Source: Pararhizobium sp. YC-54
GTDB taxonomy: Bacteria > Pseudomonadota > Alphaproteobacteria > Rhizobiales > Rhizobiaceae
Assembly (NCBI RefSeq): GCF_025847205.1
Contig: NZ_JAOYTH010000008.1
Location: forward strand, 62,001-126,000
Direction of reading: 5' to 3'
Length of the DNA: 64,000 bases
Shown here: positions 35,517-44,200 of the stretch, in pieces
Numbering within the stretch: the first letter of the stretch is position 1
Layout of the letters: each line of letters starts with the position of its first letter
The notes under the pieces: model-generated
Database searches by the model: none
Seen by the model: only the letters and a program-made list of their open reading frames with translations
What the model was told of the DNA's origin: nothing
Made by a program: the position numbers and the translations under genes

Positions 35517-36461
35517 TCAAGCGAATTCCAGATGCCTGCCGGTGGCACGATCGACGCCGGCATATGAGTCCGTGAGGCGCGCCCGGGCGTCCTTCAGATC
35601 GCGCGGCGGCGGTGACGGGTCGATGCCGACGAGCTTGGCGATGTTGTTGCCGAGATAGCCTTCCAGATCGTCCTCGGAGAGGTTGATGCCGTGCGGCGGA
35701 TCCTTGCAGAGCACTTCCAGTTCGCGCAGCCACATACCCGGATCGTTCGGCGGGCTGTCCGTGCCGAAGACGATCTTGTTCTTCGGCAGCTGCTGGGCGA
35801 ACTCCACGATGCGCGACTGGAAGCACCAGCCGGATTCGCAGTAGACGTTCGGCGTGTCCATCGCCATCCAGAAGGATTCGAACGAGTAGTTGCCGCCCGT
35901 CTGGATGCCGAAATGGCCGATGATGAAATTGACCATCGGGAATTCGCGGATGATCGGGTAGAACATCGTCGGGATGGTGTAGGGGCCGTCGCCAGTGTGG
36001 ATGAGCACCACCACGCCGAGTTCGGCGCACTTCTTCATCGCCGGACGCAGCCAGTCGAGTGCGCGGTCGGGACGATAACCGTGCATGTTGGCGTGCAGCT
36101 TCAGCATCTTGAAGCCGTATTCCTTGACATGGAATTCCAGCTCCGCCGCGCCGTTTTCAGGTCCCCAGCGCGGGTTGTAGTTGAAGTTGCCGATGAAGCG
36201 GTCCGGGTACGTCTGGCAAAGCTCGGCGCAATAGGCCATGTAGTCGCGAATGCCGTCGCGGCCCTTGCGGTTGCCGTCGCGGTAGCCGGTGTTGCCCGGC
36301 GGCGGCTGGATGAAGCCCATGTCGATCCGGCGCGGCTTGCCGTTGATCATGTAGGGGCCGTCCATCAGCTTGAGCATGCGCTCGCCCGTGAAGGGCGAAC
36401 CCGTATGACGCCAGGCCTCGTCCACGAGGTTGGTCGGGTGAAGATGGGTATCGATGATCAT
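35517..36461 (-). CDS. ACMSD-type amidohydrolase (amidohydrolase family 2), metal site intact
   Basis: 314 residues of the amidohydrolase-2 family that includes ACMSD, gamma-resorcylate decarboxylase and isoorotate decarboxylase. Metal ligands are visible: HxH at residues 6 and 8 (IIDTHLHPTN), His155 (VLIHTGDGPY), His183 (IGHFGIQTGG) and Asp235 (FGTDSPPND). Members either hydrolyse cyclic C-O/C-N bonds or decarboxylate aromatic acids. It is closely similar to the upstream gene 36480-37403 but keeps the full metal site, so it is the probable catalytic partner. Substrate unknown. Confidence 0.88.
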   Translation of the reverse strand: MIIDTHLHPTNLVDEAWRHTGSPFTGERMLKLMDGPYMINGKPRRIDMGFIQPPPGNTGYRDGNRKGRDGIRDYMAYCAELCQTYPDRFIGNFNYNPRWGPENGAAELEFHVKEYGFKMLKLHANMHGYRPDRALDWLRPAMKKCAELGVVVLIHTGDGPYTIPTMFYPIIREFPMVNFIIGHFGIQTGGNYSFESFWMAMDTPNVYCESGWCFQSRIVEFAQQLPKNKIVFGTDSPPNDPGMWLRELEVLCKDPPHGINLSEDDLEGYLGNNIAKLVGIDPSPPPRDLKDARARLTDSYAGVDRATGRHLEFA

Positions 36462-36479
36462 TGTTCACTCCGTTCAATT

Positions 36480-37403
36480 TTACGCGGCGAGCGAGACGCC
36501 GTGCTGGCGCAGATACGCCTCGGCTTCCTCGACGCTGGCCGGTGGCTTGGTCGGCTCGAGGCCGATCATGCGGGCGGTGTTGTTGCCCAGGTAATCTTCA
36601 AGCGTATCCTCATCGAGGTTGAGACCCTGCGGCGGCTCGTGGCAAAGGACCTCCAGAAGGTTGATCCACATGCCCGGCTCGTTCGGCGGCGTATCGGAGC
36701 CGAAGAGGATCTTGTGCTTGGGCAGCACCTTGGCGAATTCGACGATGCGCGACTGGAGGCACCAGCCGGATTCGACGTAGACGCTCGGCGTGTCGAGCGC
36801 CATCTGCATCGGCTCGAACACGTAGACGCCACCGGTCTGCACGCCGAAATGCGCCAGGATGAAGTTCACTTCCGGGAACTCGCGGATGATCGGGTAGAAC
36901 TCGGTGGGGATCGAGTACGGACCGTCGCCGGTATGTACCTTCACCATCAGGCCGAGATCGGCGCATTTCTTCAGGGCCGGACGCAGCCAGTCGAGCGCGC
37001 GGTCGGGGCGGTAGGCGTGCATGTTCGCCTGCAGCTGCACCATCTTGAAATCGAATTCCTTGGCGTAGCGTTCGATTTCTTCGGCGCCGTTCTGCGTGCC
37101 GTAGCGCGGGTTGTAGACGAAGCAGCCGAGGAAACGGTCTGGATGCTCGGTCACCATCTTTTCCGTATAGGCCATGTACTGGCGGATGGCGGCCTTGCCT
37201 TCCAGGTCCATGACTTCATGGGTGTAAATGGTGTTGCCCTGCGGCGGCTGGATGAAAGCCTTGTCGATGCGCCGCGGCTTGCCGTTCACATAGTACGGGC
37301 CATCCATCATTTTCAGCAGCTTGTCGCCGGTGAACGGCGGCCCGTCATGGCGCCAAGCCAGATCCACCAGGTCGGTGGGGTAGCAGCTTAGGTCAATTAT
37401 CAT
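36480..37403 (-). CDS. ACMSD-type amidohydrolase paralogue lacking the HxH metal motif
   Basis: 307 residues, aligned almost end to end with the protein encoded at 35517-36461 (shared blocks include NGKPRRID, ANMH.YRPDRALDWLRPA, HTGDGPY, YPIIREFP and ESGWC.QSRIVEFA). Its N-terminus, however, reads IIDLSCYPTD where the sister has IIDTHLHPTN, so both histidines of the HxH zinc site are replaced (Ser6, Tyr8). His157, His185 and Asp237 remain. It is first in the - strand unit amidohydrolase-amidohydrolase-ubiD-ubiX-xdhC. It may be a structural partner in a hetero-oligomer, or bind one metal differently. Confidence 0.87.
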   Translation of the reverse strand: MIIDLSCYPTDLVDLAWRHDGPPFTGDKLLKMMDGPYYVNGKPRRIDKAFIQPPQGNTIYTHEVMDLEGKAAIRQYMAYTEKMVTEHPDRFLGCFVYNPRYGTQNGAEEIERYAKEFDFKMVQLQANMHAYRPDRALDWLRPALKKCADLGLMVKVHTGDGPYSIPTEFYPIIREFPEVNFILAHFGVQTGGVYVFEPMQMALDTPSVYVESGWCLQSRIVEFAKVLPKHKILFGSDTPPNEPGMWINLLEVLCHEPPQGLNLDEDTLEDYLGNNTARMIGLEPTKPPASVEEAEAYLRQHGVSLAA

Positions 37404-37729
37404 TGCGTTCTCCTGTCATAGAGGGTCCGGTCGATGCGGGACCGCGCATGGAAAGCCATGCCGACCGAAGCCGAGCGTAAATTCGCGATCTCAGGGAATG
37501 CCGATGACGGGGAAGGAAAGCTGGCAAGGCGGCCACAGAGCAGCTTCAACCAACAGGTGTTTCCTTTCGCAGTAAGCATCGACATCACGGCCTCATCTTC
37601 CAACAGACGATGAGCAATTGTCGGTGCTTCTACTCAGTGTCAAAAGAACCATATGCAGGCCGGAATGTCAACAATGTTTTTTAGTTAAGTATCTATTTTT
37701 AAAACGTTATTTCTAGAAAACGGCAGCGG
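37404..37729 (-). promoter_or_regulatory. AT-rich promoter region of the amidohydrolase-ubiD operon
   Basis: About 325 bases without a gene. An AT-rich stretch (37675-37720) and two TGTCAA copies (37638-37643 and 37666-37671), which read as TTGACA on the - strand, suggest one or more promoters for the gene at 37403. I could not identify a convincing -10 partner or the ATTCATC-N5-ATTGAA motif found elsewhere in this island. Confidence 0.45.
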
Positions 37730-37757
37730 CCGCCCGCGCAGGAAGGCACGCGGGCGG
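37730..37757 (-). terminator. Putative intrinsic terminator after cobW
   Basis: CCGCCCGCG at 37730-37738 and CGCGGGCGG at 37749-37757 form a 9-base-pair stem with a 10-base loop, 50 bases downstream of the cobW stop on the - strand. The - strand then reads CTGCCGTTTTCT, only a weak T-tract. It separates the permease-molybdoenzyme-cobW transcript from the amidohydrolase-ubiD transcript. Confidence 0.55.
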
Positions 37758-37806
37758 TTCCGGACAGAGGGACTTTTGCAGGCGGTGCGCCGCGGGAGAA
37801 GCGCCG

Positions 37807-38946
37807 CTAGGCCGCCAGGCATGCGCGCAAGTTTCTGTCTATGCCGTCACGGTCGAGATTGCGGCCGATGAAGACGAATTTCGACTTCCGCGTGTCCTCG
37901 CCCCAGCTGTGGTCCGGGCGGAAATCGACCAGCTTGTGTACCGCCTGGAGAACGAAGAAGCGGTGGTCATTTGCGACCGAAACGATCCCCTTGGTGCGGA
38001 AGATATCATCGCCGCGTTCGCCGAGATAATCCTTCAGGAAGGTGGAGAGCTTCTCGCCGTCGAAGGATTCCGGATAGACGAAGGAATGGGATTTCACCGT
38101 CGCGTCGTGTCGATGCGGCCGAAGGGCGGTCTTCTGGGCATGCCCGTGGCCATGGTCATGGTGGTGGTGCGCATGGTCATGGTCCGGATGGTCGCAGGCG
38201 GGGTCGTGGCAAATCCCGTGGTGGTGGTGGTGCACGTCCTGGTCGTCATCCATGTCGATGTCGAGGATTTCCGCCCGCTCACGCACATAGGACGGCCGGA
38301 AGCCGTTGACGCCAAGGATGTTGGAGAGATCGACGACCCCATAGCTGGAACGCAGGATCGGAGCCGTCTGGTTGAGCTTGCGCAGCGAGCTCTCCAGCGA
38401 GCCGAGCGCCTCTTCGCCCGCAAGGTCGATCTTGTTGACGATGATGCGGTCGGCCGCAACGATCTGGTTGACCGCCTGGTTGTCGCTGCCGTCCAGCACC
38501 GGGTCGTAGAGGTGCTGGTCGATGTGTTTGGCATCGACAAGCGTCACCACGGCGTCCAGCTCCACCTCTTCCGCCACGCTGCGGTCGACGAAGAAGGCGG
38601 TGGCAACGGGTGTTGGGTCCGCAAGGCCGGAGGTCTCGACGATGATGTGGTCGAACTTGTCCTTGTGGCTCAAGAGCTTTTTCATCACGTCGATGAGGTC
38701 GTTGCGCACGTCGACGAAGCAGCAGATGCAACCGTTCTGCATCTGGAAGATTTCCTCGTCCGAGGCGAGAACAAGGTCGCTGTCGACGTCCACCTCGCCG
38801 AACTCGTTCTCGATCACCGCGATGCGGTGGCCGTGGCGTTCGGTGAGGATGTAGTTGAGCAGGGTCGTCTTTCCCGATCCCAGGAACCCGGTAAGGATCG
38901 TGATCGGGAGCTTCTGCTGGCTCGCAGGTTCGATATGCATGTTCAT
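37807..38946 (-). CDS. CobW/G3E-family GTPase metallochaperone with His-rich loop
   Basis: 379 residues. Walker A in GFLGSGKTTLLNYILTE, the metal-binding CxCC motif in NGCICCFVDVRNDL, and the guanine-specificity region VNKIDLAGEEALG. Between about residues 240 and 280 is a loop dense in His and Asp, followed by the CobW C-terminal domain. G3E chaperones deliver zinc, nickel or cobalt to target enzymes. Its stop/start overlaps the molybdoenzyme large subunit (ATGA), so it is coupled. The amidohydrolases and deaminase of this island are likely clients; this is inferred. Confidence 0.9.
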   Translation of the reverse strand: MNMHIEPASQQKLPITILTGFLGSGKTTLLNYILTERHGHRIAVIENEFGEVDVDSDLVLASDEEIFQMQNGCICCFVDVRNDLIDVMKKLLSHKDKFDHIIVETSGLADPTPVATAFFVDRSVAEEVELDAVVTLVDAKHIDQHLYDPVLDGSDNQAVNQIVAADRIIVNKIDLAGEEALGSLESSLRKLNQTAPILRSSYGVVDLSNILGVNGFRPSYVRERAEILDIDMDDDQDVHHHHHGICHDPACDHPDHDHAHHHHDHGHGHAQKTALRPHRHDATVKSHSFVYPESFDGEKLSTFLKDYLGERGDDIFRTKGIVSVANDHRFFVLQAVHKLVDFRPDHSWGEDTRKSKFVFIGRNLDRDGIDRNLRACLAA

Positions 38947-41249
38947 GCGTCCTTCTCCCTCAAGGCTTTCAGAATGTCTTCCGGGGTGATCGGATAGTGG
39001 TGGAAACGCACGCCGATGGCGTCGTATATGGCATTGGCGATGGAGGGGCCGATGGCGATGATCGGGTCCTCGCCGACACCCTTGGCGCCCCAGGGTCCGC
39101 CCGGATCGGGCGCGGCTTCGAGGATGACCGTCTCGATGTCCGGCATGTCCATGGAGAGCGGCATCTTGTAGTCGACGAGGCCGGCGTTGAGGGAACGGCC
39201 GGTCTTCTTGTCGATCACGTAGTCCTCGGTCAGCGTGTGGCCGATGCCCTGCTGGATGCCGCCTTCGATCTGGCCTTGCGCCGCGATCGGGTGGATGACC
39301 CGGCCGATATCGTGCACCGGTACGACGCGCTTGACCTCGACGATGCCGGTTTCCGTGTCAACGTCCACTTCAGTGAAGTGCGCGGCGAAAGAATATGATT
39401 TCGTCGGCTCATAGGTGCCGTTCGCCACGATGTTGGCAGCGGGAATGCCGCGCGAGGGTCCCATCGCCTCGGCCACCGTCATGCAGCGGTCCGTTTCGGC
39501 GACGACGAAGACCTTGCCTTCCGAAAGGTCGATCTCGCCCGGCGAGACCTGCAGTTTCATCGCGGCGCGTTCGAGTACAGCAGCACGCACCTTGCCGGCG
39601 GCCATCTTGGCGGCGGTGCCAACGAGGTAGGTCGTGTGGCTGGCGAAGGCGCCGATATCCCACGGCACCACGTCCGTATCGCCGTGGACGGTGCCGACAT
39701 CCTCGAAGCGGACGCCCAATTCTTCGGCGACGATCTGCGCCAGCGCGGTATGCGCGCCGGTACCAAGGCCGGCGGCACCCGTCAGCAGCGTCACCGTACC
39801 GTCCTCGTTGACCTTCACGGTGGCATTGCCCTGCTCCTTGATGCCCGGATAGGCGGAGGAACCGTGCATTTCACAGCCGATCCCCCAGCCCTTGCGGATA
39901 TGAGGATGCTTCGGGTCCGGCGTCCGGTCGCGCTCTCGCAGCGCCTTCCAGCCGATTTTCTCGACGCCGTGCTGTATGCAGATCTCCAGCCCGTGCCCGA
40001 GGATCGGGTGGCCGGACGGCGCGATGTCGCCGGCGCGCACAACGTTCTTCAGCTTCAGTTCCGCCGGGTCCATGCCGAGCCGTTCGGCCGCCTCGTCCAT
40101 CTGGATGTCGAGCGCGTAGTAGCTCTGCACCACCCCATAGCCGCGGAAAGCACCGTTGATCGGCGTGTTGGTGTAGACGCAGCGGCCTTCCAGCCGCACG
40201 TTCTCGCAGCGATAGAGCGAGGTGGCGGCGGTCGTGCCGACGATGGTGACGCCCGGGCCGTGCGAACCGTAGGCGCCGGAGTCGTAGACGAGCTTCATGT
40301 CACGGGCGACGAGGGTGCCGTCGTTCTTGAAGCCCTGCTTGAGCCAGATCTTGCACGGGTGGCGCGAGCGGCCGGCGACGAACGTCTCATGGCGGGTGAA
40401 CTCCATCTTCACCGGCCGACGCGTCTCTTTCGCAAGCAGCGCGCACAGGAATTCATGCTGGAAACAATCCTGCTTGGCGCCGAAGCCGCCGCCCATGTGA
40501 TCGACGAGCACGCGCACCTTCGTGAGCGGCAGACCGAGCACTTCAGCCAGGATGCCGCGCACCATGAAGGAGGACTGCGTCGAGGTCCAGAAGGTGAGCT
40601 TGTTGGAGCCGTCCCAGTCCGCGATGCAGACATTCGGCTCCATGTAGGCCGGATGCGGCCGCCCGCCGGAGAAGGTGCCTTCGAGCACGAAATCCGCCAA
40701 AGCAAAGCCCGCCTCGACATCGCCGCGGTTGACGCGCACGGGGTCGAGCACCAGGTTGCCGCCCGGCCCGACATCGTGGATCAGTGGCGCGCCGGGCTGC
40801 GCTGCATCTTCCGGCTCGATGACAGCCGGCAAGGGCTCGTATTCGACTTCGATCAGATCCAGCGCCTCGTCGGCGATCTCCTCGCTGATGGCGGCGACGG
40901 CGGCGACACCTTCACCCCAGAAACGCACCTTGTCGTCGAGGATATACTGGTCCTTGGTGCAGGAGGCCGAACGCGGGTGCGGCGAGCCGTAGTGCAGCAC
41001 GCGCGGCACGTTCTCATGGGTCAGCACCGCCTTGACGCCGGGATAGGCGAGCGCCCTGCTGACATCGATGCTCTTGATGCGGGCGTGGGCGATGGCCGCA
41101 CGCTTGATCTTGCCATGCAGCGTGCCGGTCAGCTTGACGTCGCCGGTATACTGCGCCTCGCCCGTCACCTTTTCGAGCACGTCGTCGCGACGAACGCTCT
41201 TGCCGACGATCTTGAAGTCACGCTTTTCGATTGGGGTCGTCATGTTCAT
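38943..41249 (-). CDS. Xanthine dehydrogenase-family molybdopterin-binding subunit
   Basis: 768 residues. N-terminal a/b hammerhead domain (DDVLEKVTGEAQYTGDVKL), then VDHMGGGFGAKQDCFQHEF for cofactor binding, NTPINGAFRGYGVVQSYYAL, and the catalytic glutamate region GPWGAKGVGEDPIIAIGP near the C-terminus. The family hydroxylates N-heterocycles or aldehydes with water as oxygen donor. With separate FAD and 2Fe-2S subunits it forms the three-subunit type seen in nicotinate, caffeine and 4-hydroxybenzoyl-CoA systems. ATG 41249 overlaps the stop of the 2Fe-2S gene; the frame to 41594 is an artefact. Confidence 0.92.
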   Translation of the reverse strand: MNMTTPIEKRDFKIVGKSVRRDDVLEKVTGEAQYTGDVKLTGTLHGKIKRAAIAHARIKSIDVSRALAYPGVKAVLTHENVPRVLHYGSPHPRSASCTKDQYILDDKVRFWGEGVAAVAAISEEIADEALDLIEVEYEPLPAVIEPEDAAQPGAPLIHDVGPGGNLVLDPVRVNRGDVEAGFALADFVLEGTFSGGRPHPAYMEPNVCIADWDGSNKLTFWTSTQSSFMVRGILAEVLGLPLTKVRVLVDHMGGGFGAKQDCFQHEFLCALLAKETRRPVKMEFTRHETFVAGRSRHPCKIWLKQGFKNDGTLVARDMKLVYDSGAYGSHGPGVTIVGTTAATSLYRCENVRLEGRCVYTNTPINGAFRGYGVVQSYYALDIQMDEAAERLGMDPAELKLKNVVRAGDIAPSGHPILGHGLEICIQHGVEKIGWKALRERDRTPDPKHPHIRKGWGIGCEMHGSSAYPGIKEQGNATVKVNEDGTVTLLTGAAGLGTGAHTALAQIVAEELGVRFEDVGTVHGDTDVVPWDIGAFASHTTYLVGTAAKMAAGKVRAAVLERAAMKLQVSPGEIDLSEGKVFVVAETDRCMTVAEAMGPSRGIPAANIVANGTYEPTKSYSFAAHFTEVDVDTETGIVEVKRVVPVHDIGRVIHPIAAQGQIEGGIQQGIGHTLTEDYVIDKKTGRSLNAGLVDYKMPLSMDMPDIETVILEAAPDPGGPWGAKGVGEDPIIAIGPSIANAIYDAIGVRFHHYPITPEDILKALREKDA

Positions 41250-41728
41250 GATCTTGCAGCCTCCATCTCGCGCGCGGCGGATTTGATCGCGTCGAAAATC
41301 TTGGTGTAGCCGGTGCAGCGGCAGATATTGCCGCTGAGGCCGAAGCGGATGTCCTCGTCGGTGGGGCGCGGATTGTCGTCGAGCAGCTTCTTGGCCATCA
41401 TCAGGATGCCCGGCGTGCAGAAGCCGCATTGCGAGGCGCCGTGCCGCATGAAGGCATCCTGCAGCGGATGCAGCGTATCGACGCCCGGCTGCAGCCCTTC
41501 GATGGTCTCGACCGAGCGGCCTTCCGCCTCGACGGCGAGCATCAGACAGGCATTGACCGGCTCGCCATCGACGAGAACGGTGCAGGCGCCGCAATCGCCA
41601 ACGTCGCAGCCCTTCTTGGTGCCGGTGAGGCCGACATCGTCGCGCAGCGCGTCGAGCAGCGAGCGGCAGGTCTCGACCGCCATGTCGCGTGGCTCGCCAT
41701 TTATGGTGAGTTCGACGATCCGTTTCAT
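41246..41728 (-). CDS. Molybdenum hydroxylase 2Fe-2S subunit
   Basis: 160 residues, the standard length for the small subunit. The plant-ferredoxin-type cluster is GCDVGDCGACTVLVDGEP with a later Cys (NACLML); the second cluster is SQCGFCTPGILMMAK and ICRCTGYTKIFDAI. ATG 41728 overlaps the FAD-subunit stop and the gene itself overlaps the large-subunit start, so the trimer is translated from a tightly coupled message. It passes electrons from molybdenum to FAD. Confidence 0.94.
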   Translation of the reverse strand: MKRIVELTINGEPRDMAVETCRSLLDALRDDVGLTGTKKGCDVGDCGACTVLVDGEPVNACLMLAVEAEGRSVETIEGLQPGVDTLHPLQDAFMRHGASQCGFCTPGILMMAKKLLDDNPRPTDEDIRFGLSGNICRCTGYTKIFDAIKSAAREMEAARS

Positions 41729-42588
41729 GCGAATGCCTCCAATGCCTGTTTGATGGCGCGGCCCGTGAGCACGCCGACCATGTCGCGGCGGTAATCGGCG
41801 CTGGCGCGCACGTTGCTGATCGGCGTGCACTCCTCCATCGCCTTGTCTGCAGCGCTCTTGACCGTCACCGCATCAAGCGTCGTGCCGCGCAGCATGGCCT
41901 CCGCCTCGGGCGCGCGCAGGACGGTCGCGCCGACCGCGCCGAGCGCGATGCGGATGTCGTTGCACACGCCGTCCTCCATGGTGAGGCTGACGGCGACGCC
42001 GACGGTGGAGAGCTCCATCGCCTTGCGGCGGCCGTGTTTGATATACGCCTTGCCGGTGTTGTCGCCGGCCGGCGGCACGGTGATGCCCGTAACGATCTCA
42101 CCCTTGGCGAGCACGCTCTTGCCCGGGCCGGTGAAGAATTCGGCGAGCGGGATAACCCGCATGTTGGTGCGGCTGTAGATATGCACGAAGGCGCCGTCGG
42201 CAATCAGTGGCGGGATCGTGTCCGCCGAGGGCGAGGCGCGACAAATATTGCCGACGACGGTGGCGCGGTTGCGCACCTGGATGGAACCGAGCGAGGCGAA
42301 GGCCGCGCGCAGGTTCGGATAGCGCTGGCGCACCAGCGGCAGGCGCTCCAGGCGACCGACGGTCACCAGCGCGCCAAAAGTCAGGCCACGGGTTTCGTCA
42401 TAGGTGATGTCGGAGAGGCCGGGGATCTGCTTGACGTCGATGACGTTGCGCACGCGGCGCAGCCGCTCGCGGATTTCGACCAGAAGGTCCGTGCCGCCGG
42501 CGAACAGGAAGCTGTCGTCGCCAAGATCGGTGAGAAGGCGGGATGCCTCCTCCAGCGTCTCGGCCCGATGGTATTCAAAGCGTCTCAT
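41725..42588 (-). CDS. Molybdenum hydroxylase FAD-binding subunit
   Basis: 287 residues of the CoxM/CutM type. FAD-binding motifs: SFLFAGGTDLLVEIRERL and NRATVVGNICRASPSADTIP, then a C-terminal CO-dehydrogenase flavoprotein domain. ATG 42588 is the true start: the frame runs on to 43854 through the permease gene on the same strand but without protein similarity there. A hairpin separates it from the upstream permease gene. Confidence 0.93.
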   Translation of the reverse strand: MRRFEYHRAETLEEASRLLTDLGDDSFLFAGGTDLLVEIRERLRRVRNVIDVKQIPGLSDITYDETRGLTFGALVTVGRLERLPLVRQRYPNLRAAFASLGSIQVRNRATVVGNICRASPSADTIPPLIADGAFVHIYSRTNMRVIPLAEFFTGPGKSVLAKGEIVTGITVPPAGDNTGKAYIKHGRRKAMELSTVGVAVSLTMEDGVCNDIRIALGAVGATVLRAPEAEAMLRGTTLDAVTVKSAADKAMEECTPISNVRASADYRRDMVGVLTGRAIKQALEAFA

Positions 42589-42612
42589 GTCGGATCCTCT
42601 TGGGTCAGGGGC

Positions 42613-42635
42613 TCCGGCGGCGCAGGGCCGCCGGA
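42613..42635 (-). other. Intercistronic hairpin between permease and FAD-subunit genes
   Basis: TCCGGCGGC at 42613-42621 and GCCGCCGGA at 42627-42635 are exact complements with a five-base loop, in the 59-base gap between the NCS2 permease and the molybdoenzyme genes. No T-tract follows on the transcribed strand, so it is probably a processing or stability element. Confidence 0.55.
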
Positions 42636-42647
42636 TGAGTTTGCTCT

Positions 42648-44039
42648 TCAGGCGGCATCGAGGGCGGGAGCGCCGCTCTCGAGGCTGGTTTCGTCCGTCT
42701 CTTTCGCGGGAACGCCGTTGAAGAGGATGTTGAGAAGCGCTGCCGCGAAGGTGCCGACGAGCACACCGCTGTGCAGGAACTTTTCCAGTGCTGCGGGCAG
42801 CTGGTCGAAGATGTTCTCCGCCACCACGGGCACCATGGCGAGGCCGACGCTGACGGCGACGATGTAGAGGTTGCGCCGGTTCGCGGCGAAATCCACCTTC
42901 GACAGGATCTTCACGCCCGTCGCCGAGACCATGCCAAACATCACGATGGCTGCACCGCCGACGACGTAGCTCGGGATGGATGCGCTGACGAAGGCGACCT
43001 TCGGCAACAGCCCGAGCAGGATCAGGATGGCGCCGCCCGCCGCGACCACCCAGCGGCTGAGCACGCCGGTGATCTGGAGCAGGCCGACATTCTGCGCATA
43101 GGTCGTGTAGGTGAAGGTGTTGAGCAGGCCGCCGATGATGTTGCCGACGCCATCGGTGCGAAGGCCGCGCGCGAGATCGCGTTGGGAAATCTTGCGCCCT
43201 GCCATGTCGCCGACCGCCAGGAACTGCCCGGTCGATTCGATCATCATGACCGTCATGACCGCACACAGAGACAGGATCGACCAGAACTCGAAGACCGGCC
43301 AGCCGAAGGCGAGCGGGTGGATGATGCGCACCCAGTCGGCATCCGCCACGCCGTGGAAGTCCACCTTGCCGGCGACGATGGCGATGGCGAAGCCGATACC
43401 GATGCCGATCAGCACCGCGAGATTGGACAGGAAGCCTTTCAGGACGCGGGTCAACAGCAGGATCGACAGCAGAACGATGGCCGCGACGGCGAGTGCGAAG
43501 GGTGCGCCGTAGGCGGGATTCGGGATCATGCCCTCGGGGCTCCGGATCATCGGCTGGCCGCCCGCCGCCCAGTTCACACCGACGCGCATCAGCGACAGGC
43601 CGATGACCAGCATGACCGTGCCGGTGACAACAGGCGGGAAGAAGCGCACCCAGCGTCCGAAGAAGGGCGCAGCCAGGATGGTGAACACCCCGGAACCGAT
43701 GACGGCCCCGATGACGCCGGGCATGCCGAGGTCCGGATTGGTGCCCGTTGCGATGATCGACGGCACGGCGGTGAACGAAATGCCCATCATGATCGGCAGG
43801 CGAACGCCGATGTTCCAGATGCCGAGCGACTGGATGATGGTGACGATGCCGCAACAGAACAGATCCGCGCTGACGAGCATCGCGATCTGTTCCTTGGGCA
43901 GGTGCAGCGCACTGCCGACGATGAGTGGCACCGCGACCGCACCGGCATACATGACAAGAACGTGTTGCAGACCCAGAGCGAAAAGGCTCGGGAACGGGTA
44001 CATCTTCTCGACGGGATCCGTCGTATCAGGATTGGACAT
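42648..44039 (-). CDS. NCS2 nucleobase permease, xanthine/urate type
   Basis: 463 residues, 12-14 membrane helices. The NAT/NCS2 hallmarks are GLQHVLVMYAGAVAVPLIVG (QH motif in TM1) and the signature TYAQNVGLLQITGVLSRW. That signature is close to xanthine and urate permeases (XanQ/UacT group) rather than uracil permeases. It heads the operon with the molybdoenzyme and faces the LysR gene across a 161-base divergent promoter region. The substrate should be a purine, pyrimidine or analogous heterocycle. Confidence 0.9.
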   Translation of the reverse strand: MSNPDTTDPVEKMYPFPSLFALGLQHVLVMYAGAVAVPLIVGSALHLPKEQIAMLVSADLFCCGIVTIIQSLGIWNIGVRLPIMMGISFTAVPSIIATGTNPDLGMPGVIGAVIGSGVFTILAAPFFGRWVRFFPPVVTGTVMLVIGLSLMRVGVNWAAGGQPMIRSPEGMIPNPAYGAPFALAVAAIVLLSILLLTRVLKGFLSNLAVLIGIGIGFAIAIVAGKVDFHGVADADWVRIIHPLAFGWPVFEFWSILSLCAVMTVMMIESTGQFLAVGDMAGRKISQRDLARGLRTDGVGNIIGGLLNTFTYTTYAQNVGLLQITGVLSRWVVAAGGAILILLGLLPKVAFVSASIPSYVVGGAAIVMFGMVSATGVKILSKVDFAANRRNLYIVAVSVGLAMVPVVAENIFDQLPAALEKFLHSGVLVGTFAAALLNILFNGVPAKETDETSLESGAPALDAA

Positions 44040-44169
44040 TCGCTTTCCTCCCAGCGAACAGATTCCGGCGCGGTGGGGGCATCTTGGCCTCTTAGGTTTA
44101 TCACCGCACGCCGTACAAGGGGGATCATGCTTCTGGTCAAATCAGTAAACAATCGGCATAATTATATTT

Positions 44170-44190
44170 ATTCATCCAGTTATTGAATGA
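44170..44190. promoter_or_regulatory. Putative LysR operator, copy 1
   Basis: ATTCATC-N5-ATTGAA within the divergent permease/LysR promoter, immediately upstream of the LysR start. A second copy with the same spacing occurs upstream of the deaminase gene at 46130-46150. The architecture fits the T-N11-A type of LysR sites. Regulator assignment is inferred from position. Confidence 0.55.
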
Positions 44191-44200
44191 ATGGGGCACC

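Noticed and set aside
33411..35567. 718-codon open frame on the + strand opposite ubiX/ubiD
   Set aside because: It runs antisense to genes with clear UbiX and UbiD motifs and has no protein features of its own; long antisense frames are expected at this G+C content. The same holds for 35691-37391, 39636-41309 and 37909-38997 on +.
42589..43854. Long upstream extension of the FAD-subunit frame through the permease gene
   Set aside because: The extension is an out-of-frame shadow of the NCS2 permease on the same strand; the FAD-subunit fold starts at ATG 42588.
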